Source: Chondrinema litorale
GTDB taxonomy: Bacteria; Bacteroidota; Bacteroidia; Cytophagales; Flammeovirgaceae
Assembly: GCF_026250525.1 (NCBI RefSeq)
Contig: NZ_CP111043.1
Location: 124,001-188,000, forward strand
Direction: 5' to 3'
DNA: 64,000 nt
This document shows positions 7,966-16,972 of this stretch, piece by piece. The notes under the pieces are model-generated. The model ran no database searches and was not told where the DNA came from. It saw only the letters and a list, made by a program, of their open reading frames with translations. Position 1 is the stretch's first letter. Every line of letters begins with the position of its first letter. Made by a program: the position numbers and the translations under genes.

Positions 7966-10137
7966 TTAGTTTCCTCCTGAGCTCTTCTCTTTGTAGATTT
8001 CGAATCTTGAAGGAAGCTCTTGTGCAGGCCAGTAGTTATTTGTAATATCAGTGTCTGCTGTTTCTTCAAATGGATCTAATACAATTGAAGTTACCTCTTG
8101 AGAAGTATTGAAAACTTTAGAGATTTTCTCATCATTTCTTCTCCAGATTTCAGCAGGAATTCTTTTGATTTCACGAGAACCATCTTTGTAAGTAAACTCA
8201 AGAATAATTGGCATTACTAAACCACCTTTGTTTTCAAGGTTTACTTCGTAGAAGAATGGCTTTTCAGCAACTTGTTCTTTTTGTTCTTCAGTTAAATTAT
8301 CAACTGTAAACTCGTTAAACTCATCATCAGCAGTAATTGCTTCTGCAAAAGTTTCGGTTTCGCTTTCACCAATTTTGAATTTTTTAATACCAGTCATGGC
8401 AATATCTGTGTGGTCTACTCCGTAGAACCAGCCTTTCCAGAACCAGTCTAAATCAGTACCAGAAGCATCTTCCATTGTTCTAAAGAAATCTGCTGGAGTT
8501 GGATGCTTAAATGCCCAACGCTCTGCATACTCTTTAAAAGCTCTGTCGAATAAATCGTGACCCAAAACAGTCTCTCTTAAGATGTTTAATGCTGTTGCTG
8601 GTTTTGCATAAGCATTATTACCAAGTTGTTGAACTTGCTCAGAGTTAGTCATAATTGGACTAATAAAAGATTTCTCCATGCTCATGTAAGGCACAATGTT
8701 TTTAGCAGGACCTCTTCTGTGTGGGTAATCAGCTTCTTTTGGGTTGTTAGCTTGCCAGTCAAGTTCAGCAAGATATTGAGTAAAAGTATTCAAACCTTCG
8801 TCCATCCAAGTCCATTGGCGCTCATCTGAGTTGATAATCATTGGGAAGAAGTTGTGACCTACTTCGTGGATGATAACACCGATCATTCCGTATTTTAATC
8901 TGTCTGAGTATTTTCCATCTTTATCTGGACGACCATAGTTAAAACAGATCATTGGATATTCCATACCTATTCTATCTGTGTGAACAGAAATAGCTTTGTG
9001 GTAAGGATAATCGATAGTGTAGTGAGAATAGCTTTTTAATGTAGAAGCAACTACTCTAGTTGAATACTCTTCCCAAAGTGGGTTACCTTCTTTCGGATAG
9101 TAAGACATTGCCATTACGGTTTTACCACCGATCTCAACACCCATTGCATCCCAAATAAATTTTCTTGAAGTAGCAAAAGCAAAGTCTCTTACTTTATCTG
9201 CATGGAAATGCCATGTTTTAGTTTCTTTAACTGGCTTTTTCTCTGCTTTCTCAGCTTCTTTCTGAGTTACAATTATTACTGGCTCATCAGAAGTTTCTGC
9301 TTTTTTAAGTCTTTCTTTTTGCTCATCAGTAAGAATATCATCTGCATTTTCCAATTTACCTGTTGCACCCATTACGTGGTCAGCAGGAACTGTAATCTTT
9401 ACATCGTACTCACCAAATGGCAATGTAAACTCACCAGAACCTAAGAATTGCTTGTTTTGCCATCCTCCGTAATCACTGTATACACACATTCTTGGAAAGA
9501 ACTGAGCGATAGTGTAAAGGTAGTTACCGTCTTCTGGGAAATACTCTAAACCAGAACGACCACCAATTTTCATTCTATCATTGATGTTATAAGACCATTT
9601 TACTTTGAAAGAGAAAGTTTCTCCTGGCTTCAAAGGCTTAGGCATATCTACAGACATCATTGTTTTATTAATGATGTAAGGCAAAGCTTTGTCATCAGTT
9701 CCAGTAACTGATGCGATTTTAAATCCCCCTTCAAATGTAGGATCAAGAATTCTACCCATATTGTTTCCACGACGATCGTCTGGACTTGTGTGTACTACTG
9801 AATTTGTTGCAGTACTGTACGAGTGAGAATCTTTAGCACGTACATTCTGATCTAGTTGTAACCAAAGATATTTTAATACATCTGGTGAATTATTGTGGTA
9901 AGTAATAGTTTCTACACCAGAAAGAGACTGAGTTTCGTCGTCCAGTACGATTTCCATCTCATAGTCTGCTTCGTTTTGCCAGTACTTGTAACCCGGAGCA
10001 CCAGAAGCAGTTCTGTATTCGTTTGGATCCCTTAATTCATATTCGAGTTGCTCGAACTTTTCGGTATGTTTTCTTTCCTGTGAATAAGCGGTTAATTGTG
10101 CTATAACCAAGCTTAACACGATAAAAACTTTTTTCAT
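7966..10137 (-). CDS. M1 family metallopeptidase (aminopeptidase-like), paralogue 2
   Basis: Second copy of the tandem pair, also 723 residues, with signal peptide ending near TAYSQ. HEVGH lies near residues 426-430 and the third zinc ligand is in WTWMDEG. The region from ERKHTEKF onward is nearly the same as in paralogue 1. Differences cluster in the signal peptide, residues about 115-130 (SPDDRRGNNMG versus SANGYGGSMKD), the charged insert near 300 (EKKPVKETKT) and the C-terminal tail. In the M1 family such proteins trim peptides from the N-terminus; no substrate can be read from sequence. The upstream region 10138-10334 is shared with the divergent PhoD-like gene and probably holds both promoters. 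Confidence 0.93.
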   Translation of the reverse strand: MKKVFIVLSLVIAQLTAYSQERKHTEKFEQLEYELRDPNEYRTASGAPGYKYWQNEADYEMEIVLDDETQSLSGVETITYHNNSPDVLKYLWLQLDQNVRAKDSHSYSTATNSVVHTSPDDRRGNNMGRILDPTFEGGFKIASVTGTDDKALPYIINKTMMSVDMPKPLKPGETFSFKVKWSYNINDRMKIGGRSGLEYFPEDGNYLYTIAQFFPRMCVYSDYGGWQNKQFLGSGEFTLPFGEYDVKITVPADHVMGATGKLENADDILTDEQKERLKKAETSDEPVIIVTQKEAEKAEKKPVKETKTWHFHADKVRDFAFATSRKFIWDAMGVEIGGKTVMAMSYYPKEGNPLWEEYSTRVVASTLKSYSHYTIDYPYHKAISVHTDRIGMEYPMICFNYGRPDKDGKYSDRLKYGMIGVIIHEVGHNFFPMIINSDERQWTWMDEGLNTFTQYLAELDWQANNPKEADYPHRRGPAKNIVPYMSMEKSFISPIMTNSEQVQQLGNNAYAKPATALNILRETVLGHDLFDRAFKEYAERWAFKHPTPADFFRTMEDASGTDLDWFWKGWFYGVDHTDIAMTGIKKFKIGESETETFAEAITADDEFNEFTVDNLTEEQKEQVAEKPFFYEVNLENKGGLVMPIILEFTYKDGSREIKRIPAEIWRRNDEKISKVFNTSQEVTSIVLDPFEETADTDITNNYWPAQELPSRFEIYKEKSSGGN

Positions 10138-10334
10138 GATTGCTGCTTAATTTAAAATTTATAGTTAATCTGTAGTACAATTAATTACAAAATAAATCCA
10201 ATTTATCACATAATCCTAAACATTTATGATGAGTGGATTTTTAATTGGGATAAATAGACTGACAATTTGATAAATATTGTGCTAGTCGGCTTTTGATAAT
10301 AGCTTAGTAAAAAATTAAAAAGACTAAACTTATC

Positions 10335-11399
10335 ATGAAGAAAATTACAATTATTCTAGCTTTTACATTTGCTGTAATTGCTTGTGAAACTCCAAAAAAA
10401 CAAACTCAACAGCAAAATGAAGCAACAGTTAACACGATTCTTAAAGATAACAAATCATTAGTACTAAATACAATTGCTTTTGGATCTTGTAATCATCAAC
10501 AAGACCCACAAGACTATTGGCAGTCTATTTCTCAAAACAATCCCGACCTTTGGATATGGCTTGGCGATAACATTTACGCCGATACCGAAGACATGACTGC
10601 CATGAAAAGCATGTACGATACGCTTAAATCCAATCAATTTTATCATGATTTTTACACCTCTACACCTGTTATTGGAGTATGGGACGACCACGATTACGGA
10701 GTAAATGATGGTGATAAAAATTATTCGCAGAAAAAAGCCAGCAGAGATTTAATGCTAGAGTTTTTAGATGTGCCGAAAGAAAATCCAGTTTGGAGTAGAG
10801 AAGGTGCATATAGCGCATACTCTTTTGGTGAAGGCGAAAAATCGGTGAAAGTAATTTTGCTAGATGCCAGATATTTTAGAGATTCTTTAGAGAAAAACGA
10901 AGATGGACCATCTCGCTACGTAGCCAATGAAACTGGTGATATTTTAGGCGATGCCCAATGGAAATGGTTTGAAGAAGAGTTGAATAATGCAGATGAAAAA
11001 TTGATTTTAGTTGGTTCAGGCATTCAGTTTATTGCAGAAGAACAAGGTTATGAAAAATGGGCAAACTTTCCACTAGCCAGAAAAAAGTTTTTCGAAGTAA
11101 TCTCAGCATCAGGCAAAAGCAATATTGTTTTATTAAGTGGTGACAGACACATCTCAGAATTTGCTAAAATTGATTTGGAAAACATCAATAAACCTATCTA
11201 CGAATTTACTTCAAGTGGGCTTACTCACACTTGGTCAGAGGCTTGGGACGAACAAAACAAGTATCGTGTAGGTGAATTAATAATCAACAAAAGTTTTGGG
11301 ATCATTAAAATCGATTGGGATAAAAACCCCATTAAAGTAACTTATGAAATGCGAGACCCAGAAGACAAGCTTTTACAAGAGCTCTCTATAAATTACTAA
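10335..11399 (+). CDS. PhoD-like metallophosphatase lipoprotein
   Basis: A 354-residue protein of the alkaline phosphatase D-like metallophosphoesterase family. The N-terminus is a lipoprotein signal (lipobox VIAC, Cys17). Metal-binding landmarks in order: AFGSCNHQ near 48-55, LGDNIYAD near 76-83, VWDDHDYGVNDGD near 115-127 and SGDRHISEF near 273-281. The family hydrolyses phosphate mono- or diesters outside the cytoplasm. Length fits the short (~350 aa) Bacteroidota branch rather than the 500+ residue Bacillus PhoD. Probably monocistronic; a 136 bp gap separates it from the TonB receptor downstream. Confidence 0.92.
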   Translation: MKKITIILAFTFAVIACETPKKQTQQQNEATVNTILKDNKSLVLNTIAFGSCNHQQDPQDYWQSISQNNPDLWIWLGDNIYADTEDMTAMKSMYDTLKSNQFYHDFYTSTPVIGVWDDHDYGVNDGDKNYSQKKASRDLMLEFLDVPKENPVWSREGAYSAYSFGEGEKSVKVILLDARYFRDSLEKNEDGPSRYVANETGDILGDAQWKWFEEELNNADEKLILVGSGIQFIAEEQGYEKWANFPLARKKFFEVISASGKSNIVLLSGDRHISEFAKIDLENINKPIYEFTSSGLTHTWSEAWDEQNKYRVGELIINKSFGIIKIDWDKNPIKVTYEMRDPEDKLLQELSINY

Positions 11400-11535
11400 A
11401 TAAACCACTAAAAAATAGCAATACTTGCAGCATTTCGTCTTAGTTTGCACGTAAAACCTACAATTATTGAATCAAGCGTGTCTTTTAAAGGCTGCTTATT
11501 GTACTATCTAGTTTTACGTATCTCTGATTTTTTAA

Positions 11536-13914
11536 ATGAAAGTACTGTACCTACTGCTATTTTTTAGTATTCAATACACTTATCTACATGCCCAAAAAAT
11601 TACCATTAGTGGTTACATCAAAGACAATGAAAGCGGTGAAAACCTCATTGGAGCCGCAGTAATAGACAAAGTCAGTGGAGCTGGTGTAGTAAGTAATACC
11701 TACGGTTTTTTCAGTTTGAGCTTAAACAAAGGTGATTCTATAAACCTATTTTGCACTTATGTAGGCTATCAGGCTCAAAACCTCCGATTGATTGCTTCTG
11801 AAGATAAAACCATCCACTTCTCTCTTAATGGAGATACCATGCTCGAAGAAATAGAAGTGGTTGCAGGGCAATATAGCGAGCCCATAGAACAATCTACTCA
11901 AATGAGTACGATCTCCATTCCTGTAAAACAAATAAAACTTTTGCCAGCTTTAATGGGAGAAACAGATGTTTTAAAAGCACTACAATTGATGCCCGGAGTG
12001 CAATCTGGTAGCGAAGGTACCAGCGGCTTGTATGTACGTGGTGGTGGCCCAGACCAAAACCTCATTTTATTAGATGGAGTTCCGGTTTATAATGTTTCTC
12101 ACCTTTTTGGTTTCTTTTCCATTTTTAATGCTGATGCCTTAAATCGAGTTGAACTCGTAAAAGGTGGTTTTCCGGCAAGATATGGAGGCAGACTTTCTTC
12201 GGTAATAGACATTAGCCTAAAAGAAGGAAACATGAAGGAGTTCCATGGCGAAGGTAATATTGGCTTAATCAGTTCGAAACTCACGCTAGAAGGCCCTATT
12301 ATAAAAGACAAAGCTTCTTTTATGGTTTCTGGCAGAAGAACTTATATCGATTTACTAGCTAGACCGATAATAAAAAATAACTCTCAGGATGATGCTGTAT
12401 TGGGCTATCACTTCCACGATGTAAATGCCAAATTCAATTATAAATTCTCAGATAAAGACAGGCTTTACTTGTCGCTATATACCGGCAGAGACAAAGCCTA
12501 TGCTTTTTATAAATATGAAGATGATTATACTCCTAATTACTCAGAAGAAGAAGTGGGACTTCGCTGGGGAAATGTAATTTCTGCTTTGAGGTGGAATCAC
12601 GTATTTGGCAAAAAACTCTTCAGTAATGTTACAGCAACTTATAGTAGGTATATTTTTGATATCTTCACCAATTACGAAGATAGTTATTATGATTTTGAAG
12701 CAGTAAAAACTTTTACAGAGATTTATAAAGCAAGATATTATTCTGGTATAAAAGACTTTGCTGCAAAAATTGATTTCGATTATTATCCCTCTCCAAATCA
12801 TGCAATAAGATTTGGGCTCAATTCAATTTATCACACTTTTGAACCAGGTGCCTTTAATTTAAATAGTAGTGAAACAGCAGATATAAATATTACCCAAGAT
12901 ACTTACGCTTATGAATATACTGCTTATGTAGAAGATGATATTAAGGTTAATAAAAACCTAAATGTAAATCTCGGTGTACATTCCTCACTTTTTAGAGTAA
13001 ATGAAAAAAATTACTACTCCGTTCAGCCAAGAGTTTCTGCTAGATATTTACTTCCAAACCAAACCTCAATTAAAGCATCTTATGCGCAGATGACGCAGTT
13101 TATCAACTTACTTACCAATTCTGGTATTGGTTTGCCTACAGATTTATGGGTTCCTTCTACAGATAATATAAAACCACAAGTAGCTTGGCAAGTAGCCCTA
13201 GGTGGAGCTAAAAGTTTTAATAACGGCTTCGAAATGAGTATTGAAGCCTATTATAAAGAAATGAAAAACTTGGTAGCCTATAAAGAAGGTGCCAGCTTTC
13301 TAGAAGTTGATACCAATTGGGAAGAACAAGTAACTATTGGTAATGGAGATAGCTATGGTTTAGAGTTTTTATTTCAAAAGAAACAAGGTAAAACCACAGG
13401 GTGGATTGGTTATACATTGGCATGGTCTAACCGACAATTTGAAGATCTTAACTTTGGTGAAAAATTCCCTTACAAATGGGATCGCAGACATGACATCAGC
13501 ATAGCCATTGTACACGAATGGAAACCAAAGATAGACCTTTCTGTTGCTTGGGTTTATGGAACTGGTAATTCTGTAACACTGCCTATTGGCCGACATGAAA
13601 CGATAAACAGTAGAACACCGCTCTTTGTAGATAGAACAAGAAACCCATATTACTATAATAATGAAATAGATTATTATGGTGAAAGAAATGGTTACCGGAT
13701 GCGCTCTTACCACCGATTAGATATTAATCTGGCATTTAAAAAACAAAAAAAATGGGGTGAGCGTACTTGGTCGCTTGGTGTATACAATCTATACAGCCGT
13801 AAAAATCCTTTTTACATTGATATTGGCTACGATTATGATACCGATGAACAAAAATTTGTTCAGTACAGCCTCTTTCCTATTATTCCTAGTATCAGTTACA
13901 GTTTTAAGTTTTGA
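11536..13914 (+). CDS. TonB-dependent outer-membrane receptor with CarboxypepD_reg-like domain
   Basis: A 792-residue outer-membrane receptor. Signal peptide to about residue 19 (YLHAQ), then a carboxypeptidase-regulatory-like beta-sandwich (about 22-105, ISGYIKDNESGENLIGAAV), the plug domain (about 125-235, including YVRGGGPDQNLILLDGVPVYN) and a 22-strand barrel to a terminal aromatic residue (SYSFKF). The adjacent DUF4249 gene starts 3 bp after the stop codon, so the two are translated from one message. This receptor plus DUF4249 pairing is common in Cytophagia; the transported ligand is unknown. No SusD-like gene is present, arguing against a classical polysaccharide utilisation locus. Confidence 0.94.
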   Translation: MKVLYLLLFFSIQYTYLHAQKITISGYIKDNESGENLIGAAVIDKVSGAGVVSNTYGFFSLSLNKGDSINLFCTYVGYQAQNLRLIASEDKTIHFSLNGDTMLEEIEVVAGQYSEPIEQSTQMSTISIPVKQIKLLPALMGETDVLKALQLMPGVQSGSEGTSGLYVRGGGPDQNLILLDGVPVYNVSHLFGFFSIFNADALNRVELVKGGFPARYGGRLSSVIDISLKEGNMKEFHGEGNIGLISSKLTLEGPIIKDKASFMVSGRRTYIDLLARPIIKNNSQDDAVLGYHFHDVNAKFNYKFSDKDRLYLSLYTGRDKAYAFYKYEDDYTPNYSEEEVGLRWGNVISALRWNHVFGKKLFSNVTATYSRYIFDIFTNYEDSYYDFEAVKTFTEIYKARYYSGIKDFAAKIDFDYYPSPNHAIRFGLNSIYHTFEPGAFNLNSSETADINITQDTYAYEYTAYVEDDIKVNKNLNVNLGVHSSLFRVNEKNYYSVQPRVSARYLLPNQTSIKASYAQMTQFINLLTNSGIGLPTDLWVPSTDNIKPQVAWQVALGGAKSFNNGFEMSIEAYYKEMKNLVAYKEGASFLEVDTNWEEQVTIGNGDSYGLEFLFQKKQGKTTGWIGYTLAWSNRQFEDLNFGEKFPYKWDRRHDISIAIVHEWKPKIDLSVAWVYGTGNSVTLPIGRHETINSRTPLFVDRTRNPYYYNNEIDYYGERNGYRMRSYHRLDINLAFKKQKKWGERTWSLGVYNLYSRKNPFYIDIGYDYDTDEQKFVQYSLFPIIPSISYSFKF

Positions 13915-13917
13915 ATT

Positions 13918-14886
13918 ATGAAAAAACATCTGCCTATTCTCCTGCTATTTTCTATAATCTCTTGCGAAACTGTACTAGATATAGAATTACCAGAAGAACC
14001 AAACAGTTTAGTAATTAATGGCATTGTACCCGCCGATAGCACTTGGCTTTTTCGTATCACTTCGAGCATACATCCTTTAGACAATGATTATAATGCAAGC
14101 TTTAAAGCAATTGAAAATGCGGAGGTAAGCATTACTAATAGCTCAGGTGAAAATACAACATTAACTTATAATGAATACCCACCTGATTACATAGACTGCA
14201 ACATAGAAGACTGTACTCGCTATGGTTATTATTCTGCTAAAAATGAACCTGCTCCTGTTGCCGGAGAAGTTTATACGATAAAGGTTAAAGCATCTGGCTA
14301 CCCAGAAGCCAGTAGTACCATACAACTACCTTTACCAGTTCAAGTCGAAGCATTAGATATTAGAATACCTTCTATATACGGCTCTAATTCTGAACAAAAT
14401 GGTGCATTTAATATAACAGATATTACTGGCGAAAAAAACTATTACATATTTGAGTTGTATAATTTAATTGAACAAAAGCGCGCTATATACGATGATGATT
14501 ACAATGTGATCGGCTACGACTCTGTAGCTTTTTATGAAAAAGGGGAATTATCGTCGCCAGATGCTTCTGTGATAAACAGTAGTGTGTCGGGTTTTGATAA
14601 TAATGATTTTAAACCCTATTTATTAATAAATGATGAGCTCTTTGATGGTTCAAAACACGAGATAAATTTTAAATCAAGGATTTATACAGTTACCACAGAG
14701 AATAAATTCACATTTGTACTTAAACATATCTCCGAATCTTACTATAAATATCTTTTAAGTTACGAAAGCTACGATTACTCAGAAGATAACCCTTTTGCAG
14801 AACCAGCGCAGGTGTTTAGTAATGTAGAAAACGGTTTGGGAATTATTGCTACTTATGCTGCCGATACAATGATAATCACCAAATAA
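13918..14886 (+). CDS. DUF4249 domain-containing lipoprotein
   Basis: A 322-residue lipoprotein with signal and lipobox IISC (Cys16) followed by ETVLDIELPEEPNSLVINGIV, the typical opening of DUF4249 proteins. The mature part is beta-rich with FRITSSIHPLDND and the ENAEVSITNSSG repeat-like strands of the family. It is the partner of the TonB receptor immediately upstream (3 bp spacing) and presumably sits on the outer membrane as an accessory surface or periplasmic protein. It is followed at 14891 by a strong terminator shared with the convergent small gene at 14943. Confidence 0.9.
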   Translation: MKKHLPILLLFSIISCETVLDIELPEEPNSLVINGIVPADSTWLFRITSSIHPLDNDYNASFKAIENAEVSITNSSGENTTLTYNEYPPDYIDCNIEDCTRYGYYSAKNEPAPVAGEVYTIKVKASGYPEASSTIQLPLPVQVEALDIRIPSIYGSNSEQNGAFNITDITGEKNYYIFELYNLIEQKRAIYDDDYNVIGYDSVAFYEKGELSSPDASVINSSVSGFDNNDFKPYLLINDELFDGSKHEINFKSRIYTVTTENKFTFVLKHISESYYKYLLSYESYDYSEDNPFAEPAQVFSNVENGLGIIATYAADTMIITK

Positions 14887-14920
14887 AAAAAGCCTTGTCA
14901 TAGTTTGACAAGGCTTTAAG
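14886..14920. terminator. bidirectional terminator
   Basis: Ten-bp perfect stem AGCCTTGTCA/TGACAAGGCT (14891-14900 and 14906-14915) with loop TAGTT; T-rich on the plus strand and a run of T on the minus strand. It ends both the receptor/DUF4249 operon and the first gene of the six-copy array. Confidence 0.85.
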
Positions 14921-14942
14921 AGAGTGATTAGATTATAAATAA

Positions 14943-15245
14943 TTATTCAGTAATTTCACCTTCTTCTGTAAATGTAATTACGTCGTTTTCTTCGCCTACG
15001 TAAAATTCATAAGTAGTAGTTCCTTCTTCTTCTACTTTGAATATTTTATTTACAGCGGTTTCAGCATAATCGCTACCTTTAAATCCTTCTTGAACTGCTT
15101 CTGGAAGGTCTTCAAATATAACTTCAGTTTTTACAGGTTCAGCTGTAATTTCAACTGCGTTAGTATTGAATGATTGAGCTGCGAATGCTGATCCTGAAAT
15201 GCCTAATACTGTAGCGAATACAAATGCTTTAACTGAATTTTTCAT
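14943..15245 (-). CDS. small secreted PepSY-like protein, array copy A
   Basis: A 100-residue exported protein, first (leftmost) of six homologous copies. Signal peptide of about 22 residues ends at SAFAAQ. The mature protein is acidic, with a conserved core: ITAEPVKTEVIFEDLPEAV, a helix, VNKIFKVEEEG, then YEFYVGEENDVITFTEEGE. The pattern LP-x-x-V, helix, Y-E-F-Y-V, I-x-F-x-x-x-G is what I would expect of a single PepSY-like (BLIP-like) half domain; that is inference by eye. No lipobox, transmembrane anchor or cysteine. Leader, terminator and upstream boxes are those of the array. Confidence 0.85.
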   Translation of the reverse strand: MKNSVKAFVFATVLGISGSAFAAQSFNTNAVEITAEPVKTEVIFEDLPEAVQEGFKGSDYAETAVNKIFKVEEEGTTTYEFYVGEENDVITFTEEGEITE

Positions 15246-15655
15246 GTTTTCAAAGTTTAAGTTAAAAAAATTATCGTTGGATTCTTTAAGTACTAATACA
15301 AAAACAAGCCATATTTTTAACTTACTGATAATCAGTTATTTAAATATATATCAAAAGCGATTATGTAGAATTTTTAGGAATTTTAACAGGAGAAAATATA
15401 CAATGTGTACAATGTTTCTACATATTGGAATTACTAGCAAAAATCATGAAAATGAAGCACTTTCAAATAACAATATTTTGTTAAAAAATGGAACTTTTCC
15501 AAATTTAAAAAATTGTGTACTCTATGTTATATAAATCAGTATTTTAACTGCTTTTTTAAACAACAGTTGTATAAAACTGAGGTAAAATTTATGAAAATAA
15601 AAAAAAGCCCTGACATCTCTGTCAGGGCCTCTTCATGAAAACTTTAGCTTTGAAA
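15246..15655 (-). promoter_or_regulatory. intergenic region of copy A with conserved four-box upstream module
   Basis: A 410 bp stretch without a gene. Plus-strand coordinates of the shared boxes: ACAAGCCA-type box 15300-15311 (minus-strand TGGCTTGTTTTT), 11-mer CTGATAATCAG 15325-15335 (a perfect palindrome with one central base), AACAGGA 15385-15391 and TTCTACA 15416-15422. Spacers between them are 13, 49 and 24 bp. The translated gene begins at 15245, so the proximal box lies about 55-65 bp upstream of the ATG, where a promoter is expected. The part 15430-15590 shows nothing further; copy B's terminator begins at about 15600. Confidence 0.75.
15599..15648 (-). terminator. terminator and conserved 3' tail of array copy B
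   Basis: Perfect 9-bp stem GCCCTGACA/TGTCAGGGC (15607-15615, 15620-15628), followed on the minus strand by a T-run. Between the stop codon and the hairpin is the 15-base element read on the plus strand as CATGAAAACTTTAGC (15634-15648), which recurs exactly in copies D and F. Confidence 0.85.
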
Positions 15656-15961
15656 TTATTCAGTAATTTCGCCTTCTTCGCTAAATGTTATCACTTCATT
15701 ATCAGCACCAACATAAAATTCGTAAGATGTTAATCCTTCTTCTTCTACTTTGAATATCTTGTTCACAGTTGATTCTGCGTAATCACTTTCTTGGAAACCT
15801 AACTGAACTGCTTCAGGAAGATTTTCAAACATTACCTCAGTTTTTACTGGCTCGGCAGTAATTTCAATTGATGGGTTGTTGTCAATAGATTGAGCTGCAA
15901 ATGCTGATCCTGAAACTCCCATTACTGTTGCGATTACGAATGCTTTAACTGAATTTTTCAT
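15656..15961 (-). CDS. small secreted PepSY-like protein, array copy B
   Basis: A 101-residue member of the array, closest to copies D, F and A: signal peptide MKNSVKAFVIATVMGVSGSA (residues 1-20), then IEITAEPVKTEVMFENLPEAV and the C-terminal YEFYVGADNEVITFSEEGE. The start codon is preceded by the shared leader AAACTTTAAAATT. It has its own promoter module upstream and its own terminator downstream, so each copy is a separate transcription unit. Function unknown; exported to the periplasm or medium. Confidence 0.85.
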   Translation of the reverse strand: MKNSVKAFVIATVMGVSGSAFAAQSIDNNPSIEITAEPVKTEVMFENLPEAVQLGFQESDYAESTVNKIFKVEEEGLTSYEFYVGADNEVITFSEEGEITE

Positions 15962-16347
15962 AATTTTAAAGTTTACTTTTAATTGTTGTTTTAGTTAAAT
16001 TTTGTTGTTATTTACTTTTATTAATAGAAAAAGCATTCCAAAATCACAAATTACTGATTATCAATTAATTAAAAAATCCATTTTTTTAAAATAAGATATT
16101 TTAACAGGAATTTTTATCCATTTCGTGTAGGAATTCTACAATTTCCACACTGCAACAAATACCATGATTTTATTATAAAATTCTTAAAAAAATACAATAT
16201 TTTTTAATTGACTAATTTTTAAGACTATACATCAATTAAGCAAAAATTTTATTCTTTAAGCTAAGTGAAAATTAAAATTTATTACACAAAAAAGCCCTGC
16301 CATTAAAAATGACAGGGCTCAAATCATATATGTAAATTATTCTATTT
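15962..16347 (-). promoter_or_regulatory. intergenic region of copy B with four-box module
   Basis: 386 bp without a gene. Boxes on the plus strand: AAAAAGCATTCCA 16028-16040, CTGATTATCAA 16054-16064, AACAGGA 16103-16109, TTCTACA 16134-16140; spacers 13, 38 and 24 bp. The stretch 16145-16285 is AT-rich with no recognisable signal; copy C's terminator begins near 16288. Confidence 0.72.
16286..16319 (-). terminator. terminator of array copy C
   Basis: Stem AGCCCTG..CAT/ATG..CAGGGCT (16293-16303 and 16309-16319) with one C/A mismatch and an AAAA loop, followed on the minus strand by a T-run. Confidence 0.8.
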
Positions 16348-16650
16348 CTATTCTATTAGTTTACCTTCTTTATCGATAGTAATTTTTTCGTGACCTTCTT
16401 CCACATAAAATTCATAAAAGGTGCCTTCTTCTGTTTCTACTCTAAAAATAATATTAATAGCAGATTCTTCTCTAGTGCTGTTTAAATAACCTAATCTTAC
16501 TGCTTCTGGTAAATCTTCGAATGACACTTCAATTTTTAGAGGTTCTAATGAACTTGCAGTGATTGTATGATTAATTGAATTGTTTGCAAATGCAGCTCCT
16601 GACACTCCCATCACTACTGCGATCATTATAGCTTTAACTGTGTTTCTCAT
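16348..16650 (-). CDS. small secreted PepSY-like protein, array copy C (divergent)
   Basis: A 100-residue member of the array, more diverged than A, B, D and F: MRNTVKAIMIAVVMGVSGAA signal, SAFEDLPEAV replaced by EVSFEDLPEAVRLGYLNSTR, and YEFYVEEGHEKITIDKEGK at the C-terminus. The LP-x-x-V and YEFYV positions are kept. The leader differs from the AAACTTTAAAATT consensus (AATATTAAAGGT before the ATG), and the 3' CATGAAAACTTTAGC tail is absent. Even so, the four-box upstream module is fully conserved, which implies regulation is under selection independently of gene age. Confidence 0.82.
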   Translation of the reverse strand: MRNTVKAIMIAVVMGVSGAAFANNSINHTITASSLEPLKIEVSFEDLPEAVRLGYLNSTREESAINIIFRVETEEGTFYEFYVEEGHEKITIDKEGKLIE

Positions 16651-16972
16651 ACCTTTAATATTGTATTATTTTTATTAGTTTAATCTAGTTTATAAGTATA
16701 TAATACAAAAGCAGACCAATTTTATAACTATTTCATTGTCAATTAAATATAATTACTCAGTCTATTTATTTAAGAGAATTTAACGGGAAATTTTAATCAG
16801 ATTGGGTAAGTATTCTACAATTTAAATACACAACGACTCCGCACGTAAAACTGAATTGTAGATATAAAAAAACAGCCTTTTCCTTTTAGAGAAAAGACTG
16901 TAAGAAAAATACAGAAAAAGCCCTGACATTAATTATATCAGGGCCTCACATGAAAACTTTAGCTAAGTAGGC
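16651..16972 (-). promoter_or_regulatory. intergenic region of copy C with four-box module, plus tandem terminators of copy D
   Basis: 322 bp without a gene. Boxes on the plus strand: AAAAGCAGACCA 16707-16718, TTCATTGTCAA 16732-16742, AACGGGA 16782-16788, TTCTACA 16813-16819; spacers 13, 39 and 24 bp. Two hairpins on the far side belong to copy D: GCCCTGA/TCAGGGC (16920-16926, 16938-16944) and a second imperfect one CAGCCTTTTC/GAAAAGACTG (16873-16882, 16891-16900), each with T-runs on the minus strand. The tail CATGAAAACTTTAGC is at 16949-16963. Confidence 0.75.

Noticed and set aside
13369..13713. 114-residue minus-strand frame inside the TonB receptor gene
   Set aside because: Shadow of the receptor coding sequence; no start context and no plausible protein features.
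11536..14886. SusCD-type polysaccharide utilisation locus
   Set aside because: The partner of the receptor is a DUF4249 lipoprotein, not SusD, and no glycoside hydrolase gene is near.
15300..15320. Sigma-54 promoter at the TGGCTTGTTTTT boxes of the array
   Set aside because: The GG at -24 is there, but the GC expected 12 bases downstream is absent in all six copies.
15199..15534. 111-residue plus-strand frame over the promoter region of array copy A
   Set aside because: It runs over the four-box module and the signal-peptide region of copy A, with poor composition; no homologue in the other intergenic regions.
15635..15735. Plus-strand small ORFs beginning ATGAAAACTTTAGC opposite the ends of array copies B and F (about 30-33 codons)
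   Set aside because: They are antisense to conserved coding sequence, which explains their similarity; copy D's equivalent stops after six codons, so there is no selection for a peptide.
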